Shown: piece by piece, positions 1 through 13,400 of the stretch
Layout of the letters: every line of letters begins with the position of its first letter
How positions within the stretch are numbered: position 1 is the first letter of the stretch
Assembly (NCBI RefSeq): GCF_002999335.1
Contig: NW_020312403.1
Coordinates: 186,001 to 250,000 of the forward strand
Direction: 5' to 3'
DNA from: Cyclospora cayetanensis
Taxonomy: Eukaryota > Apicomplexa > Conoidasida > Eucoccidiorida > Eimeriidae
Length of the DNA stretch: 64,000 nt
Translations under genes and position numbers: made by a program
The notes under the pieces: generated by a model
Seen by the model: the letters and a program-made list of their open reading frames with translations, nothing else
The model's database searches: none
Told to the model about the DNA's origin: nothing

Positions 1-613
1 TCTGCGGTTTCTGCCGCTGCTCGAGCCTCAGTTGGCGCGCTCCTCAGCGCAGCAGCGGGGGCAACGAAACAACAGTGGAAATCGCCGCGTTGTCCACTCT
101 GTGGCAGCTCAGCACCTGCGGCTGTTGCAGCTGTAGAGAGAGGTTGCGATTAGTGCTGTTGGCGGCGAAAGTTTTGCAAAAATCGGCAGTAGCAGTGGCC
201 GCCCCAGAAGGCAGCGGCGGCCGCTGCTGGGACTGCCGATCAAATACTTCTAATTATAATTACCGGTAGTTGAGGCTCAGTAGCTGCAGTTGACCTCACT
301 TGAACAAAAAAAAGGAGGCTACGAGAGGGCATGCTCTGAGTCTCTGCTGCCGCTGCCCTCAATCGACGATACAGTACGTGGAGCAGCAACTGAGATGGCA
401 GGGGTCGGGGCTTTCGCTTGCGTCATGTGTGTGTAGCTCTTCTGGCTTAGACATAAGAGCCTAAGTCTTCTTTCTTTAAGATATGTGCTCTTCTTCCTTA
501 CGATAAATGCACTGCACGTGCTCGTCAATAGCAGTAGCTGCTGCTGCTGCCGCCGCCGCTGTTGTTCCTGCTGCTGCTCTTCCCCCTTCACCCAGAGAAT
601 TACACGGAAAAGC
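1..613. other. Upstream region of the MMS19-like gene
   Basis: No coding region can be supported here. The stretch contains short GCA/CTG-type triplet runs and small open frames without recognisable motifs. An open frame runs into the MMS19-like gene from position 485, but the residues before the ATG at 614 are a low-complexity Cys/Ser/Arg run, so this part is read as 5' leader and promoter. No canonical promoter element was identified. Confidence 0.4.
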
Positions 614-3600
614 ATGGCGAAATCTTCATCTCCTGCTGCTGCCGATGCAGCGCAGGCGCAGGAATCTGCGGCGGGACAGTCATCAGCGTCAGCAGCAGCA
701 GCACCGCAAGCAGGAGCGACATCGGCAACACGCGGAGTCGCGGCTAAACCAGCAGCCGAGGCGTCCACAAGAGAGAAGGCAACGAAGGAGCATGTGGGAT
801 TTGATGCGGTAACTCCAGAAGAGGCAGTTGCGGCATACCTGTCTCCAAGTGAGCCGGCGTCGAGCGTTCGCTCCCTCTGCTCGCCTGATGTTGCTGCCGC
901 TGGTTCTTCCACGGTGGTAGGATCAGCGGCCACCAGCCAAGTGCAGGAAGCTGCGCTTACTGCGCTTCTGCTGCACCTGCATAGGGGACATGTGTCTTTT
1001 CTGGAAGTTCTGAAGTGCATCGAGAGGTGCAGCAGCGCGCCAGGCACGACAGCAACAGACGCAACAGCGGCAGCCGAAGCGGCAGCAGTCGCAACTCCAA
1101 AGGACTGCTCTGCTTACGTTAAGGCTGCGCACACCCGAAATGCCGCAGCAACACTGCCTGCGCAGATTCTACAGCGCATGCCAGAGTTGCCACTTAAGGC
1201 AAGCAGCAGTGCATGCACAGCCACCAAGGCCGCTACCCATAGTGCCCCGAGCAGCGGCGGCATGGGTGGAAGCGGCGGGGGGAGACTCGCTGAAGAGGAT
1301 GCGCTCTGGCAGTTGCTGCTGCTCTGTAGCAGCAAATATTTCACGGATTGGCAGGGCACTGAGGGGGGGGCAGCCTGCTGTCTCGCCATCGCCCGTTCTT
1401 CGCAGGAGCTGCTGCTTCTGCAGCTGCCGAAAATCAGCTCCAGCAACGGGAACAACACCCTCGCCGATAGCGTTCGCGAGTTCTGCACGGAAGACTGCAC
1501 GGTCGGGCTCTTCATGCTGCGGTGCGTGCTGCAGCAGGTGCATGCGCCTTCTTTTGCGCAGCCCACTCGGCAGCAGCTGCTGCAGCTGCTGCTGCTGCTG
1601 CTGCAAAAGTGTGTGGACGCAGTGCAGAGTGCGCTGGAGCGAGAACCGCTGGCTCTAGACATTTGCCGGCAGCTGGAAGGGGAGCGAGACCCCCGCTGCT
1701 TGCTACTGCTGTTCGCAATTATCAAAGAGTTGGGGTGTACATACGGAGAGCTGCTGCGCGAAAACGAGCTAGAAGCCGTCGCAGATCTTCTTATGGCATA
1801 CTTTCCGGTGTCATTCACGCCGCCTCCTAATGCTGCCGCTCTGGTAACCGGTACGCAGCCTCCCGCGTTCTTCCTGGCACGTGGCCGCATATCTATGTAT
1901 GTATGTATGTGTGTGTGTTTGTATGTGTTTGTTTGTATGTGTGTGTGTTTGTATGTGTTTGTTTGTATGTGTGTGTGTTTGTATGTGTGTGTGTTTGTAT
2001 GTGTGTGTTTGTATGTGTTTGTTTGTATGTGTTTGTTTCTGTTTCTGTTTGTTTGTTTGTGTTTGTTTGTGTGTTTTTGTGCGTTCCCCTTCCTGATACG
2101 GTGCTTTCTGAAGCAAACTGGTCTCTCTTTTGGTGCCTGTGCGCGCTTTCCAAGCTGTTTTCTCGCCCCTTGTACATACGTGCATGCATGCGTGATGGGA
2201 GCCGGCAACCGTCTGGCGGATGCCGCCGTGCTGCATGTTGTGCTTCGGACTGCCACGGTCAAGTTTCTGCGCTCTTTTGTGTCTTGCATGCTTTGTGTGC
2301 CTGTCAGAGGCGGATCTCACGGCTGCGTTCAACGACGCTGCTGGTGCGACGTCGCGCTTTGGACCTCCCGTCCTAAGCCTCTTGGCAGACATCCTTCCGT
2401 CGCTCATTGAGGACTGCAACAACAGCAGCGGCAGTGGGAGCGGTGGCAGCAAAGTGATGGAACAGGCGGTAGGCTCGCTTGCCGCGTGCCTGCCACGCTA
2501 CACCCCAGCGGCTGCCGCTACTGCCGCTCTACAGCTGGGGCCCCTCCTGCTGCAGCTGCAGCAGCAGCAGGCGGAGGAACTGCTGCCTCTGGAAAGCGTA
2601 GACATCTGGGCGCTGGTGCTGAGGCGCGCGCAGCAGCGTGCGGAGGACTCGAAAGACGAAGAGCCGCTGTCTGTACAGCAGGCCGAGGAGCTACTTCTCC
2701 CGCTGGTTAGCCCGTTGCTGCAGCTCCAGCATATAACCTCCGACACGAGCAAGTGCATGCTGCACCTGTTGCTGGAAGCGGCGGCGGCAGGCGTCGTCAG
2801 TAGCTGTTGCTGCCTTAAATTCGCCGGCTTGCCGCTGATGCAGCAGATCCTCCGAACGGCAGGGGTCTCGGAAATGCAGCAGCAGCAGCAGTGGCAGCAG
2901 CGGCGGCAGGAAAACGAAGAACATGCGCAACAACCAGCAGCAGCGGCAGCACCTCGAGCCCCTCCTGACACCGACAAGGCGCATCGTAGCAGCCGCAGCA
3001 GCAAGTGCGACGAGATATGTACCGAGGGTGGCCTTTCTGCGCTTGCGGTGAGTCTGCCGTGGCTCGCAAGCGCAGTCGCACAGGGTGTCACAGGCGTTGG
3101 CAGCGGCAGCGATCTGAGTCTCGATGAGAAGATGCAGATACAGGGCGGCTTGCTGATGCTTTCTCAGCTGTTGGGCACAGCGCAGGGGAGCGGCTGCATG
3201 CAGTCAGCAGGCGCTACGCCGCGGCTGCGGCAGGAGCTGCAGGAGTGCTTGCAAGAGCTGCTGCAGCTCCTCCTGCAACTCCTGCTCTTTCGAGGAGCTG
3301 CGCTGGCTTCTGAATCCCCTGATGCCTTGATGCTGCTGCTCTGCCTCATGGGCCTGGTTGCTTCCGCAGAAGTAGTGGGCGCAACAGGGGCAGCAGCAGC
3401 CGCTTACGTGTTGTCTATCCTTTCGGGGTTTGTTGTCGCGCCGCCACCTCCGTCGTTGCCAGCGGCAGACTGCAAAGCAGCAGCTCATGCAGATGCACAT
3501 GCGAGCATCGATGATCGGAGGGACGCGCAGCGCCTCCTGCTGCAGGAGCTGCTGCAGGAGTGTGCCGCTTCTTTTCACCGCAGAACGACTTTTCTCTGCA

Positions 3601-6600
3601 GCTCAACAACGCTGGCGGAAGTCCTCAGCAGCGAGCCAAGTGCAGCTGCAAGCACCGCTACGGACCGTGGTATCGTGGAGGATGCGGCAAGAAAGGGAGT
3701 TGGTGGCAGCCCTTACGCCTGTTGTGTGAGGTCGCTGCAGCAGATTCTGCTTACTACGGGATCCTTGGAGCTGCAGGACGAGCCAGAGCAGCAGTCGCAG
3801 CTGTTGCTGCGTCTTGTCGCGGAGGGAGTCTTGAGCGCCGTCTCAAGAGCAGCGGAAGGCGTTCAAGACTGCACGCGCAGCGAGAACCAGCATCAGGCAT
3901 ACCCGCAGCTTCCCATTTACGCGTGTCTACCGGCAGAAGCTGCAGCGGAGATTGCATTCGGGTGCAGCTGCGTCCTCATAGGCCGATGGAACACCACTGC
4001 GGTGTCAGCGCAGCAGCAAAAGTGGCTGGCCATAAGACTCCCCGAGCTTTTGCTGCAACAACTGTGTAACACGTTTTGCAGTGCCGTTGGCCTTCTGCAG
4101 CAGCAGAGGTCGCTGACTTCTGGCGGTTCTGACGCTGCCGGTAAAGTACGCCTCGTAGCCTCCGCAGTGGACGCACTCTCCAGCGCCTTGTGTATATACA
4201 CGACAATAACGCAGCAGCAACGGCAGCAACCCCGCGACACTCCAACTCCTGCTGCGTGCTTGTTGCAGCTAGTAGGCACCAACAGGTTGATGGCCGTGCT
4301 GAGGGCTCTTACGGTTGCGCATATTGAGCTGCAGCAGGAGCAGCATGTGCAGCTGCAGACGCAGCAGCGAGCAGAGGGCCATGCGGGCATAATAAACGCG
4401 CTTCAGTTGCTAGTCCATCATCTGCTACTGCAGCTACCCCAGCAAGCAGCTACTGCGGATTTTTCAAGGGCGCTGCTGCAGGAGGCGCTGCATGAGGAGG
4501 CACTCCTTGTACTACTGCCAGCTGCGCTTGCTGCTGCTCCGCCACGAGTCAGCAGCACAGGTGGCTCGTTGGGAAGTAGCGGATGGGACACATGCATCGA
4601 GCAGCAGGTTCTGCAGAAGTGCGTTCTATTTTGCTGCGGCGCATTGCCTCCTGAGCAGCTGCGGCGGGTAGTCCGCATGCTGTCTGCTGGCGCGGCAGCA
4701 TTCGCGGGAGCAGGAGGTCTCCCCACAGCGGCAAGGAGCCTTGTTCTACAGCGGGATGCCTTGGCAGTGCTGCAGCTTCTGGTGCAGCGCCTCAGGTTGG
4801 AAAGCAACAACGACAGAACGCTGGCCCTGCTTCACGACATTGCAGCAGAGCTTACCAGGGAATGCTGTTGCAGCAGCCGATGCAGATGTTGCCGCAGCTG
4901 CGAGGGGTCCAGCCTCGCATCTCCTGATGCACGAGGCGTGAATGCCTTTGCTGCTCGCGCGGCAGGCTTGCTGCAGGGTGCTGCACTCAGCGGCTTGTGG
5001 GCATGCCGTTATAATCACAGCAGCACCAGAGGAGACGAAGTCGCCGAAGGCGCACTAGAATCCCTGCTGCTGCATGCTTTCGACCCCAAGCCGAGGGGCC
5101 GCAGAAGCAGCAGCGACGGCAACACTGCCAGCGGATCTCCGCGTAGCTCCGGCTGCTCATGCGCTGCTCAGTGGGTGGCCGCTCGCGCAGTGGGAGTGCT
5201 GCTACCAGATGTTCTGCTGCAATGCGCTTTAGCCGCGCAGCCTCCCAGCTCCACTCGCAGGTGGAGGGACAGAAACAAATCCAGCAGCCCAAAAGGCTCC
5301 ACGAACGCGTGGAAGCCGCTATTCGCAGCCGTGCCTGAAGGGCGGCCTTGGGGGACTAGCTGTGACAGCGTGCAGCAGCTGCAACTGCAGCCGCTGCAGC
5401 AGCCGTTCGCTGAGGGGCAGATACACGTGAAGCGGGCAGCCGCCGCTCGCTTCTGTCTTGAGGTACTGCACCCTCGCTGTACAGCTGCCGCTGCAGCCAC
5501 TGTCGCTGCGGCTCTGGCTGCCTCCGCCTTGTCAGCAGCTGCAGCAGAAGACGAGGAAAAGCGCCTTTGGGAGCCTCCATACGGAGGCATTCATGTACTT
5601 TATGCACTGGCTTCCGAGCAGCAACCCCAAGCGCAGACTTGGCAGCAGCAGCAGCACGACATTGCAGCCTTCTTGCCTCTGATGAGCTGCCTTACCGCGG
5701 CCTGTGCGTCCTCCATCAGCAGCACGAGCGGCTTGGAAGAACTCATTCAAGCCGAGCCACACGTGACATCCACTGGGGCCCTCGGACTGCTTGAGCTGGT
5801 TATTGGCTGGGGATGCTGCTTCTTCGTGCAGCAGCAGCACCTAATTCACACCTTCGTACGACGCAGGCAGCACATGCCTGCAGGCACCGCTGCCGCTGCC
5901 GTTACGATCGCTGCTGCAGCGGGCTTCCCAATCGCTTTTCCTCCAGTTTACGGGGAGCAGCAGCAGCAGCAGCAGCCGGAGCGGCAGAGCACACCTCCTG
6001 CCGCCACAAGTTCATTTACGGCAAGTGAAGCAGCAGCAGAGGATGAGCATGGGCAGCGGCAGACGGGCCTTGTGACGGAGGCAGCAGCAGCATTCCTGTT
6101 CTCTTTAACAGAGGGGTTTACTGCATCTTGGCTGCTGCTGCTGCTGCGGCTGTTGCAGCAGCAGACCCAGTCTGTATCGAAGCGTCGTACACATTTTACT
6201 TCGCATCTGGAAGAGGGCTTCTGCTTTCCTCAGCAGCACGGTTTCCTGCTTCTGTATGCACTGCTACTGCTGGCTTTGTGCGAGAGGCGCCCTCTACTGC
6301 GGCTGCTGTCTCTTGAGGCACTTCGGTGGCTGGCACTGCGATGCAGTCAGTGCGACAAGCTGCGGCAGGCAGTCCCGCAGGTAAGCGATGTAATCTTAGC
6401 AGGACGATTTTTGCATAGGATAGGCTGGGGGCTCTACAAATTTGCTTGATGGATTTTTTGCATACCCTTTGGCGCGTCCCCGCGGCGCTTGTGGTGGACG
6501 TTTCTGCGTCTTCTTTGGCTGTTTCCGGTGCGACTGCAGGTGATGCTGCTGCTGCAGGAGGCGTTGTGTGACGAGCGCGTGCTGGTGCGCGTTGCCGCTG

Positions 6601-6656
6601 GAACTTGCCAAGGTTCTTGGGCAACGCAGTGCGAAGCGTCCCTGCGCTGCCCATGA
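614..6656 (+). CDS. MMS19: MMS19-like cytosolic iron-sulfur assembly targeting protein
   Basis: MMS19 is a HEAT-repeat adaptor that helps the cytosolic iron-sulfur assembly machinery load clusters onto DNA polymerases, helicases and repair enzymes. The model has three exons, 614-1850, 2308-6380 and 6540-6656, with introns in phase 1 and phase 0, giving 1808 residues. Family evidence is the N-terminal MMS19 signature: a GERDPRCLLLLFAIIK segment, then AYFPVSFTPPPN just before intron 1, continuing as VTEADL directly across the splice. The C-terminal exon keeps the HEAT-like VMLLLQEALCDERVLVRVAA. MMS19 proteins are usually near 1000 residues; the excess is Ala/Gln/Leu/Ser-rich insertions, several of them CAG runs. 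ATG 614 (MAKSSS) is chosen because the frame upstream is a Cys/Arg low-complexity run. Intron 1 carries TG-rich tandem repeats. Family assignment is strong; insert boundaries and exact start are inferred. Confidence 0.87.
1893..2077. repeat. TG-rich tandem repeat in MMS19 intron 1
   Basis: Repeated TGTATGTGTGTGTTTG-like units fill the middle of the intron at 1851-2307. They are open in several frames, which produces spurious Cys/Val/Tyr-rich and His/Thr-rich ORFs on both strands. Confidence 0.85.
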
Positions 6657-8414
6657 AGGAGCCCTTTTGCATGCATGTTGGTGGTTGTAGACACAGCACC
6701 AACGGCAGCAGGAGAAATGCTAGCGGCGGCAGCGGTTGCTGTCGCGTAGGGCTGGCAGATATGGGGGGTCGCTGTTTTTTAGCATACGCTGTCGAGCGAT
6801 CACATTCAACGCAGGAGAGGCGCGGCAGGCGATAAGTGGTCCGCGACGGCAATATCCACAAAGTCTAATTCGTGGGATGTTACCGCTCTGTACCCTGGTA
6901 GCCTGGAGATCGGCCTCCTCAACACTTCCATCAAAAGGTGGGGGGCTGGCTAGGGGTGATAAGGGTTTGCTTGGGGCCTGGGGTATCTCAAGGCAAAGAC
7001 GGAAATGCAATGTGGAGCGAGCCAGGCCAAAAGTTTTGGTGCAGTGTTTTTCGCGTTTCTGGCGGCCGGGTAGTGGCGATCGGGCGGGATTCTCCCCATT
7101 CGTTTGAGGTATAGAGGAGAGTGAGAGGGGGTGCGCATGGAATAGGATGGGAAAATGGTGCGAGCGAAGCACTGGGGATAGTGGTATACGCAACTTTCCT
7201 AGCGGAGCTACACATCGGGTGTCCGTCTCTCTCTTTCTGTCAAAGGAAAAAAAACAACTTGCGCGGAGAGGCACTTTCCACTCCACCCGCAATGCTTTGA
7301 TTAGAAGCATCGGCTGGGGGGTCTATAAGCCACGAGGGGTGGGGGTGGGGGTGGGCGATGGGGGCAAATTGCAAACATTGAGGCAGCTCAGAAGAACAAC
7401 TTTAGTGTTGCTGTCGTGCGATGCTTATAAATGGGGACTACTGTTCGCTATGCCATTTGCTAGGTCTTGGACCGCCTAAACATAGTAGAACTCTGATCGA
7501 AGTTATTCGGTGTGCAGGGTTCTTCAGGGTGAGAGCCACGCTAGAAGGAAGGGGGAACGCGCCCCGTTGGACTTCACTGAGCATCATTTGTTGCGCGTCA
7601 CGTCCTATCCTGCATTTCGTTGCTGTCGTTCTGCAGGCTACACTTTCCCTTTAGCAGAGTAGAAAGGACACCTACTTGTGTGGCTCGGCTAGGGAAATTG
7701 CATCTACCGCTAGGGCGTCCCGCAAGCGCTGCCCAGTAGAGCTCAAAGCTCGTACTACAGGCTTAAACCAGGGAGCGTCGTAAAGTGTTTCGAGCAGTGT
7801 TACACGGCTCCGGTTGTAGGCTCGTGCAAGCTGCCCAGGAAGACACCAGCGCAGGTAGGTTCGGCACCAATCGCGGTTGGTATCTCTGAAGGGAAAGAAG
7901 TCAGAGAGCAGCACACTGCAGGAACGAAAAAAGTAATTTCGGCGCTTTCCCCTTCGTTATTTGGCTGCAGTGGGGGCTCACGCATTCACGCATGCGTGGC
8001 CCCCCCCACGGCGAATTGCTCTCTCCAAGTAGAGAGAAGCTTATGTCTAAAACACACTGTAATTTCGAGAAGCATGCATTTAAGCATGGCAAAATACCCT
8101 TTAACGCATTCAGGAGGCCTAATCTGAATATTCCCTCATTGAAAGAAGACAGCCTTAGTTCACAACCACCCGGTTGTTGGCCTCCCCGTGCTGGGACTGT
8201 GTGGAAACACACAAATCCAACTGAGCGCCAGGAGCTCGAAGCCCTGGGGATTCCACTGGCTTATAGGCAGTTTTTTCACAATATCCGAAGCGCGATTCCT
8301 TCTTCCTGTTTGACTGGTGCATACACATACGTATATACGTATACATATAGCAAAGGTTTTCCCTGTGTGTAAGCGAGCATTCGCTCATACACTGCGTACC
8401 GCCTCGTACGTTCC
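6657..8414. other. Intergenic region between MMS19 and MSH2
   Basis: No protein with recognisable similarity was found on either strand. Short open frames exist but lack biased codon content or family motifs. There is a G-rich GGTGGGGGTGGGG stretch near 7336-7360. If MSH2 has a conventional N-terminal mismatch-binding domain, its exon or exons should lie here, but none could be recognised. Confidence 0.4.
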
Positions 8415-9360
8415 ATGCAGTCCCTCACCCCCTCCTCAGATTCGCCTTTCGCGGCGCAAGATGATTCGACAAGCTGCAATGAGGCGGTCTTGTGCGCCGT
8501 TAATGCACGACCTCAGCCATCAGGTTCTGGCCTTCGCGTGGGACTGGCAGTCTTCGACCCTCGCCGCCCCTCCCTCCACGTCGTTGAGCTTTCCAGTGAC
8601 AGCCACTTGACGTCCATCGAGGCTATCCTCATGCAGGTAGCTCGAAACGCAATGCGCGGGGAAAGGGCGTACACGGCAGGGCACCCGTAGGCACTCTCCC
8701 GTGTATGCCCTTTACCGCATCGCCTGACGTGCTTCTCTGATCCTTTCGCAGAGCTGAACGACGCTCTGCATGGGGAGAGGGAAGAGAATCTGCTTAGGAG
8801 GGGTGGAAGGGGGGGGGATGGTCAGGCGAGGCAGAGGGTGCACATACATACAGCGGAGAGTCCATAGAATGCGCAGCCCCTCCTACAGGCTGTCGCTGCG
8901 TCTGGTGCGAGTAACAACTACTGCCAATGCTTTGGGGAGAAACTCCGAGCACACCTGCAAACAAACCCTCTAAAGGCTGCTGTTTTAGGCCTCCCGGCAT
9001 GAAGCTGTGCATAGTGCTGTGCTGGAAATGTCTCCGTGCAGGTTGGTGCCGTCTCTGTTTTGGTGCCTTCGGGAGACACTGCCCCTTGGCAAAGGCGTCT
9101 GCCGTACGTTGTGCATGCAGTAGGGGCTGAGCTGCTCGAGGCGAAGCGGACGCTGTTTTCAAGTAAGGTGTTTCCGCTGGCTCTGCAGCACGCTGCAGAT
9201 TTCCGCTCTGCTGCTGTTATGGCTGGCTCCCTTCTGTCCTTCCCTGCCTCCTTTTCTGCATCTTCTCTTCGCCCCGCTGCCACGTCGGGATTTCTTCTGG
9301 CGATAGCAGCAGGCTTTCCCCCCAGAAGGAATCATGGCAGGCATCGTACAGAGGATACAT

Positions 9361-9405
<45 letters not shown>

Positions 9406-10373
9406 TCATGTATGCGTGTGTGTGTGTGTGCATGTGTGTGTGTGCGTATGTATGCCTGCCTATACCTACCAACCTACCTATCTGTATATTTATTTTAGCG
9501 GCTACTTTGAATCAGGATCTCGCCTTTTTGATGCCTTCTGCGGCTCTGAAGCCTGCGGCTGCCAGGGAGTTGCGCTTGGAAACGGCGTGTTCCGCCCTTG
9601 CTGCCCTCATCTCGTACTGGAGTGTGAGCCTTTCGACGAGATCTCGGGAAGAAAGCTCTCTGCACCGTGTGTGCCTGCAAGTGGCTAGCTGCCGCTGCCA
9701 TGCCCTGCTGCAGGCATGAGGAGGATCTCCATGATGCTTGTCGGATGCGCATTGTGGTGCATGCAGCTGGCGTCCGATGAGACCCTCTGTCACGCATGCA
9801 GTCTCGACACATATCCCGTGGCGTCTTTCCTCAATCTGGATGCCGCTGCTGCGGCAGCCTTGCACCTCCTGCCGCAGCAGCAGCAGCAGCTGCTGCAGCC
9901 CCGCATCCTCCCGTGCAACTCGAAGTATGGGGAGGCGCATGCAGCGGCCAAAGATAAACTGAGTGCGTCTGAGAGCTCACCGCTTCCCCTCCCTCCTAGC
10001 CACATCGCAAGCTAGCCGTTTCGCCCCTGCAGACTCCCCGCCTCGAGACTCTTCCCTTTGTGCTGCAGGCGCTGCGGCAGCAGCTTCTGCAGCAGCGGCA
10101 GCAGCTGCAAGCAATGGAGGTCTCTGCGCTATGTCTGTGTTCGGGCTTTTCTCGCGACGCTGCTGCTCTTCTCTGGGAGCTCGACGGCTGCACTTATTCA
10201 TTTCACAGCCCCTGGTAGATGCAGACGCTATTCGAAAGAGGCACGATATTGTCGAGGCCTTCATGCAGGCAAGGAAGGAGAAGACGCAAACTTCTTTTTG
10301 AAAGCCTCCCTCCCCCCTTATCCCGACACACATACACATACATACATACAGTTATACATACATATACATATAT

Positions 10374-10404
<31 letters not shown>

Positions 10405-13400
10405 CATACAGTCATATATACATATATATACATACATACATTTATACATGCATATATATATACATACATACAGTTATACATACATATATATACATACATA
10501 CAGTTATACATACATATATATACATACAGTTATACATACATATATATACATACATACAGTTATACATACATATATATACATACAGTTATACATACATATA
10601 TATATACATACATACAGTTATACACACATATACATACATACATACAGTTATACATACATATATATACATACAGTTATACATACATATATATATACATACA
10701 GTCATACATACATATATATACATACATACAGTTATACATACATATATATACATACATACAGTTATACATACATATATATACATACAGTTATACATACATA
10801 TATATACATACATACAGTTATACATACATATATATATACATACATACAGTTATACATACATATATATACATACAGTCATACATACATATATATACATACA
10901 TACAGTCATACATACATATATATACATACATACAGTTATACATACATATATATACATACATACAGTTATACATACATATATATACATACATACAGTTATA
11001 CATACATATACATACATACAGTTATACATACACATATATACATACAGTTATACACACATATACATACATACATACAGTTATACATGCATATATATACATA
11101 CAGTTATACATACATATATATATACATACAGTCATACATACATATATATACATACATACAGTTATACATACATATATATACATACATACAGTTATACATA
11201 CATACATATACATACAGTTATACATACATATATATACATACATACAGTTATACATACATATATATATATATACATACAGTTATACATACATATATATACA
11301 TACATACAGTTATACATACATATATATACATATATACGTACACATATACACCGAACACCCCAGAAGGCCACCATAACGACCTTGCCAACGCCTGCCCTTC
11401 CCTCTCTTTCCCCCTTCTTCTCTTTCTCTCTCTATCTCTCTCTATCTCTGTCTGATGCCCCTCTTCACCTCCCTCCTCCGTGTTGGATTTCTTTGGGGAA
11501 GGCTTCAAGAGCTGCGAGAGATTCGCTCGCCTCCTCTCGGAACTGCATGCAACTAGAACTTTTAGAGCGCACTCCACAAGTGGCGGTGTGTGCAACGCAG
11601 GAAGTCTTCCGTCGTGATGTCTTCCAGCGTCATTTCAAGCACGTTGCAGAGTTAGACAGGCTGTCAACAAAGCTTCACAGGATCCACGCGGCTGTCCAGG
11701 CAGCCAAGGAAGGCGCCTCAACGTGCGATTGCCGATCTGTTAGCTGCTGCTCCCTCCTGATGCTCCCCGCAGGCTGTTTTCTTGCTTTGTTCTCGTCTTC
11801 CTTGCTTGCTTGTGTCACGCTCTAAGGCTGCTGGTGCAGGAAGACGGCGAAGGAAACGCATGCGCGGTGTGCTTTTTACGGGGGTGTCTTGCGAAACGGA
11901 CGTTTTGGGGCTGCATGCTTCTGCGTGTTGATGCGACGAACGCAGAAAGCCGCCCTCCTCCGCGCGTCTAGGCGTTGGCGTTGAGGATCTCGTAAAGCTG
12001 TATGATTGTGTTGTCGAATGCAACAGCCTTCTCGTGAGTCCTCCTACCGTCTTCGCTGTCTTTTGGCCTAGTTGCGTATAGTTCCTCTGTGTGGTGCCCC
12101 TTAGCCTCTCTTGCTTGCAACGCTCATTGGCTCTTTCTCGCGCTGTTTTCTTTTCTCGCGTTTTCCAATCGTGGCCTAAGCCTCCGTTCTCTCTCTATAT
12201 ATACATATATATGCCTCATATCGCTGTGTGTCTCCTTCCTGTTTCGACACTATCCCTTCATTTCCTGTATTTGTGCTCCTCTTCTTCGCTAGCATTTTTC
12301 TTCCAGCAATTAGCTCCTTCTGGTGCATCCTTTCCGGCGTGCATATATGTATGTATTTAGTGCATGCAGGTGTGTATGTTATGTGTGATCTATGCATGTG
12401 CAGTGCTTACGTCTGGGTATGTGTTGTGTTCATCTGTATGTATGTCTGTATGAATGTATTTCTCTATGTGAAAGTAATTCACGTCCGTACTGCCTCTAGG
12501 TAATGTATGCATGTGTGTATGCGTCTATGGTGTTCATGTATAACCTTTATGTGTATGTGAAAGTGTGTGTATATCAATGTGAGTATGACCTATGTATAAA
12601 TATACATGTGCGTGTATATGTGTGCATGCGTGTTTGCCTGGTAACTATGCGGCTTACAAACAAGGCTCAACCGGCGTATTGGGGTGTTGCTGCCTCTCTG
12701 TGCGTTTCAGGGGCCTTTAGGATCGTATGCAGGTCCTTGCGCTGCCACAGTGCGCACTGAGATTCACGACAAGTTGCATGCCATCGTGTGCGCCTTTGCG
12801 CCATTCATTCAGCTCGTTGAGCACTCGATCGATCTCGAGGAGGCGAAGAAGGGCAGCTACATCATCTCCCAGCGGTTTGATCCAAGAATGGGGGAGGCTT
12901 TGAAGCGACGTGATGCCCTCCTTTGCAAGCTGCAGGCGGAGAGGCAGGCAGCGGAGGAGCTTCTTGATCTTCCCAGAAGGCGGGAGGGGGATGCAGTGAA
13001 GTTGATTGAGGATCCCACCTTAGGCTTTGCTCTGCGCGTGGTCAAGAGAGATCAGCCTGCCGTCCTGGTACTTTTCTGAGGGCGGGGGAAGCAACAAGAG
13101 GGGTGGGGGGAAGAAGCTAGCTTGCTAGTCTGTTTTCTGGTGCAACTCCAGCAGCGCACACTCACGGCGCTTCGAGATCACGCTTCTCAGCAGATAGTTC
13201 CTTTGTGCTGCAACGCTTCGAGGTGTTGCGGTGTCTCTCCAGTGCATGCGTGTGTCTTGAGGGCAGGCTTCAGAGAGCGCTATCTGCCACCTTGCAAACA
13301 TGCAAGATACCAACAATATGCACATCAAGACGTGAATTTATTTTGACTTGGGTAGAAGCACCTGGGGATGCCTCTGACAACGCTGCGGGTAATTTTTCTG

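Noticed and set aside
1114..2289. 391-codon minus-strand frame over the MMS19 start
   Set aside because: It is antisense to well-supported MMS19 exons and made of Ser/Cys runs plus intron repeat; it has no motif.
10058..11455. Long open frames of Tyr/Ile/Thr/His (plus) and Met/Cys/Val/Tyr (minus)
   Set aside because: They are translations of the CATACA/TATATA minisatellite, open in all frames, inside an MSH2 intron.
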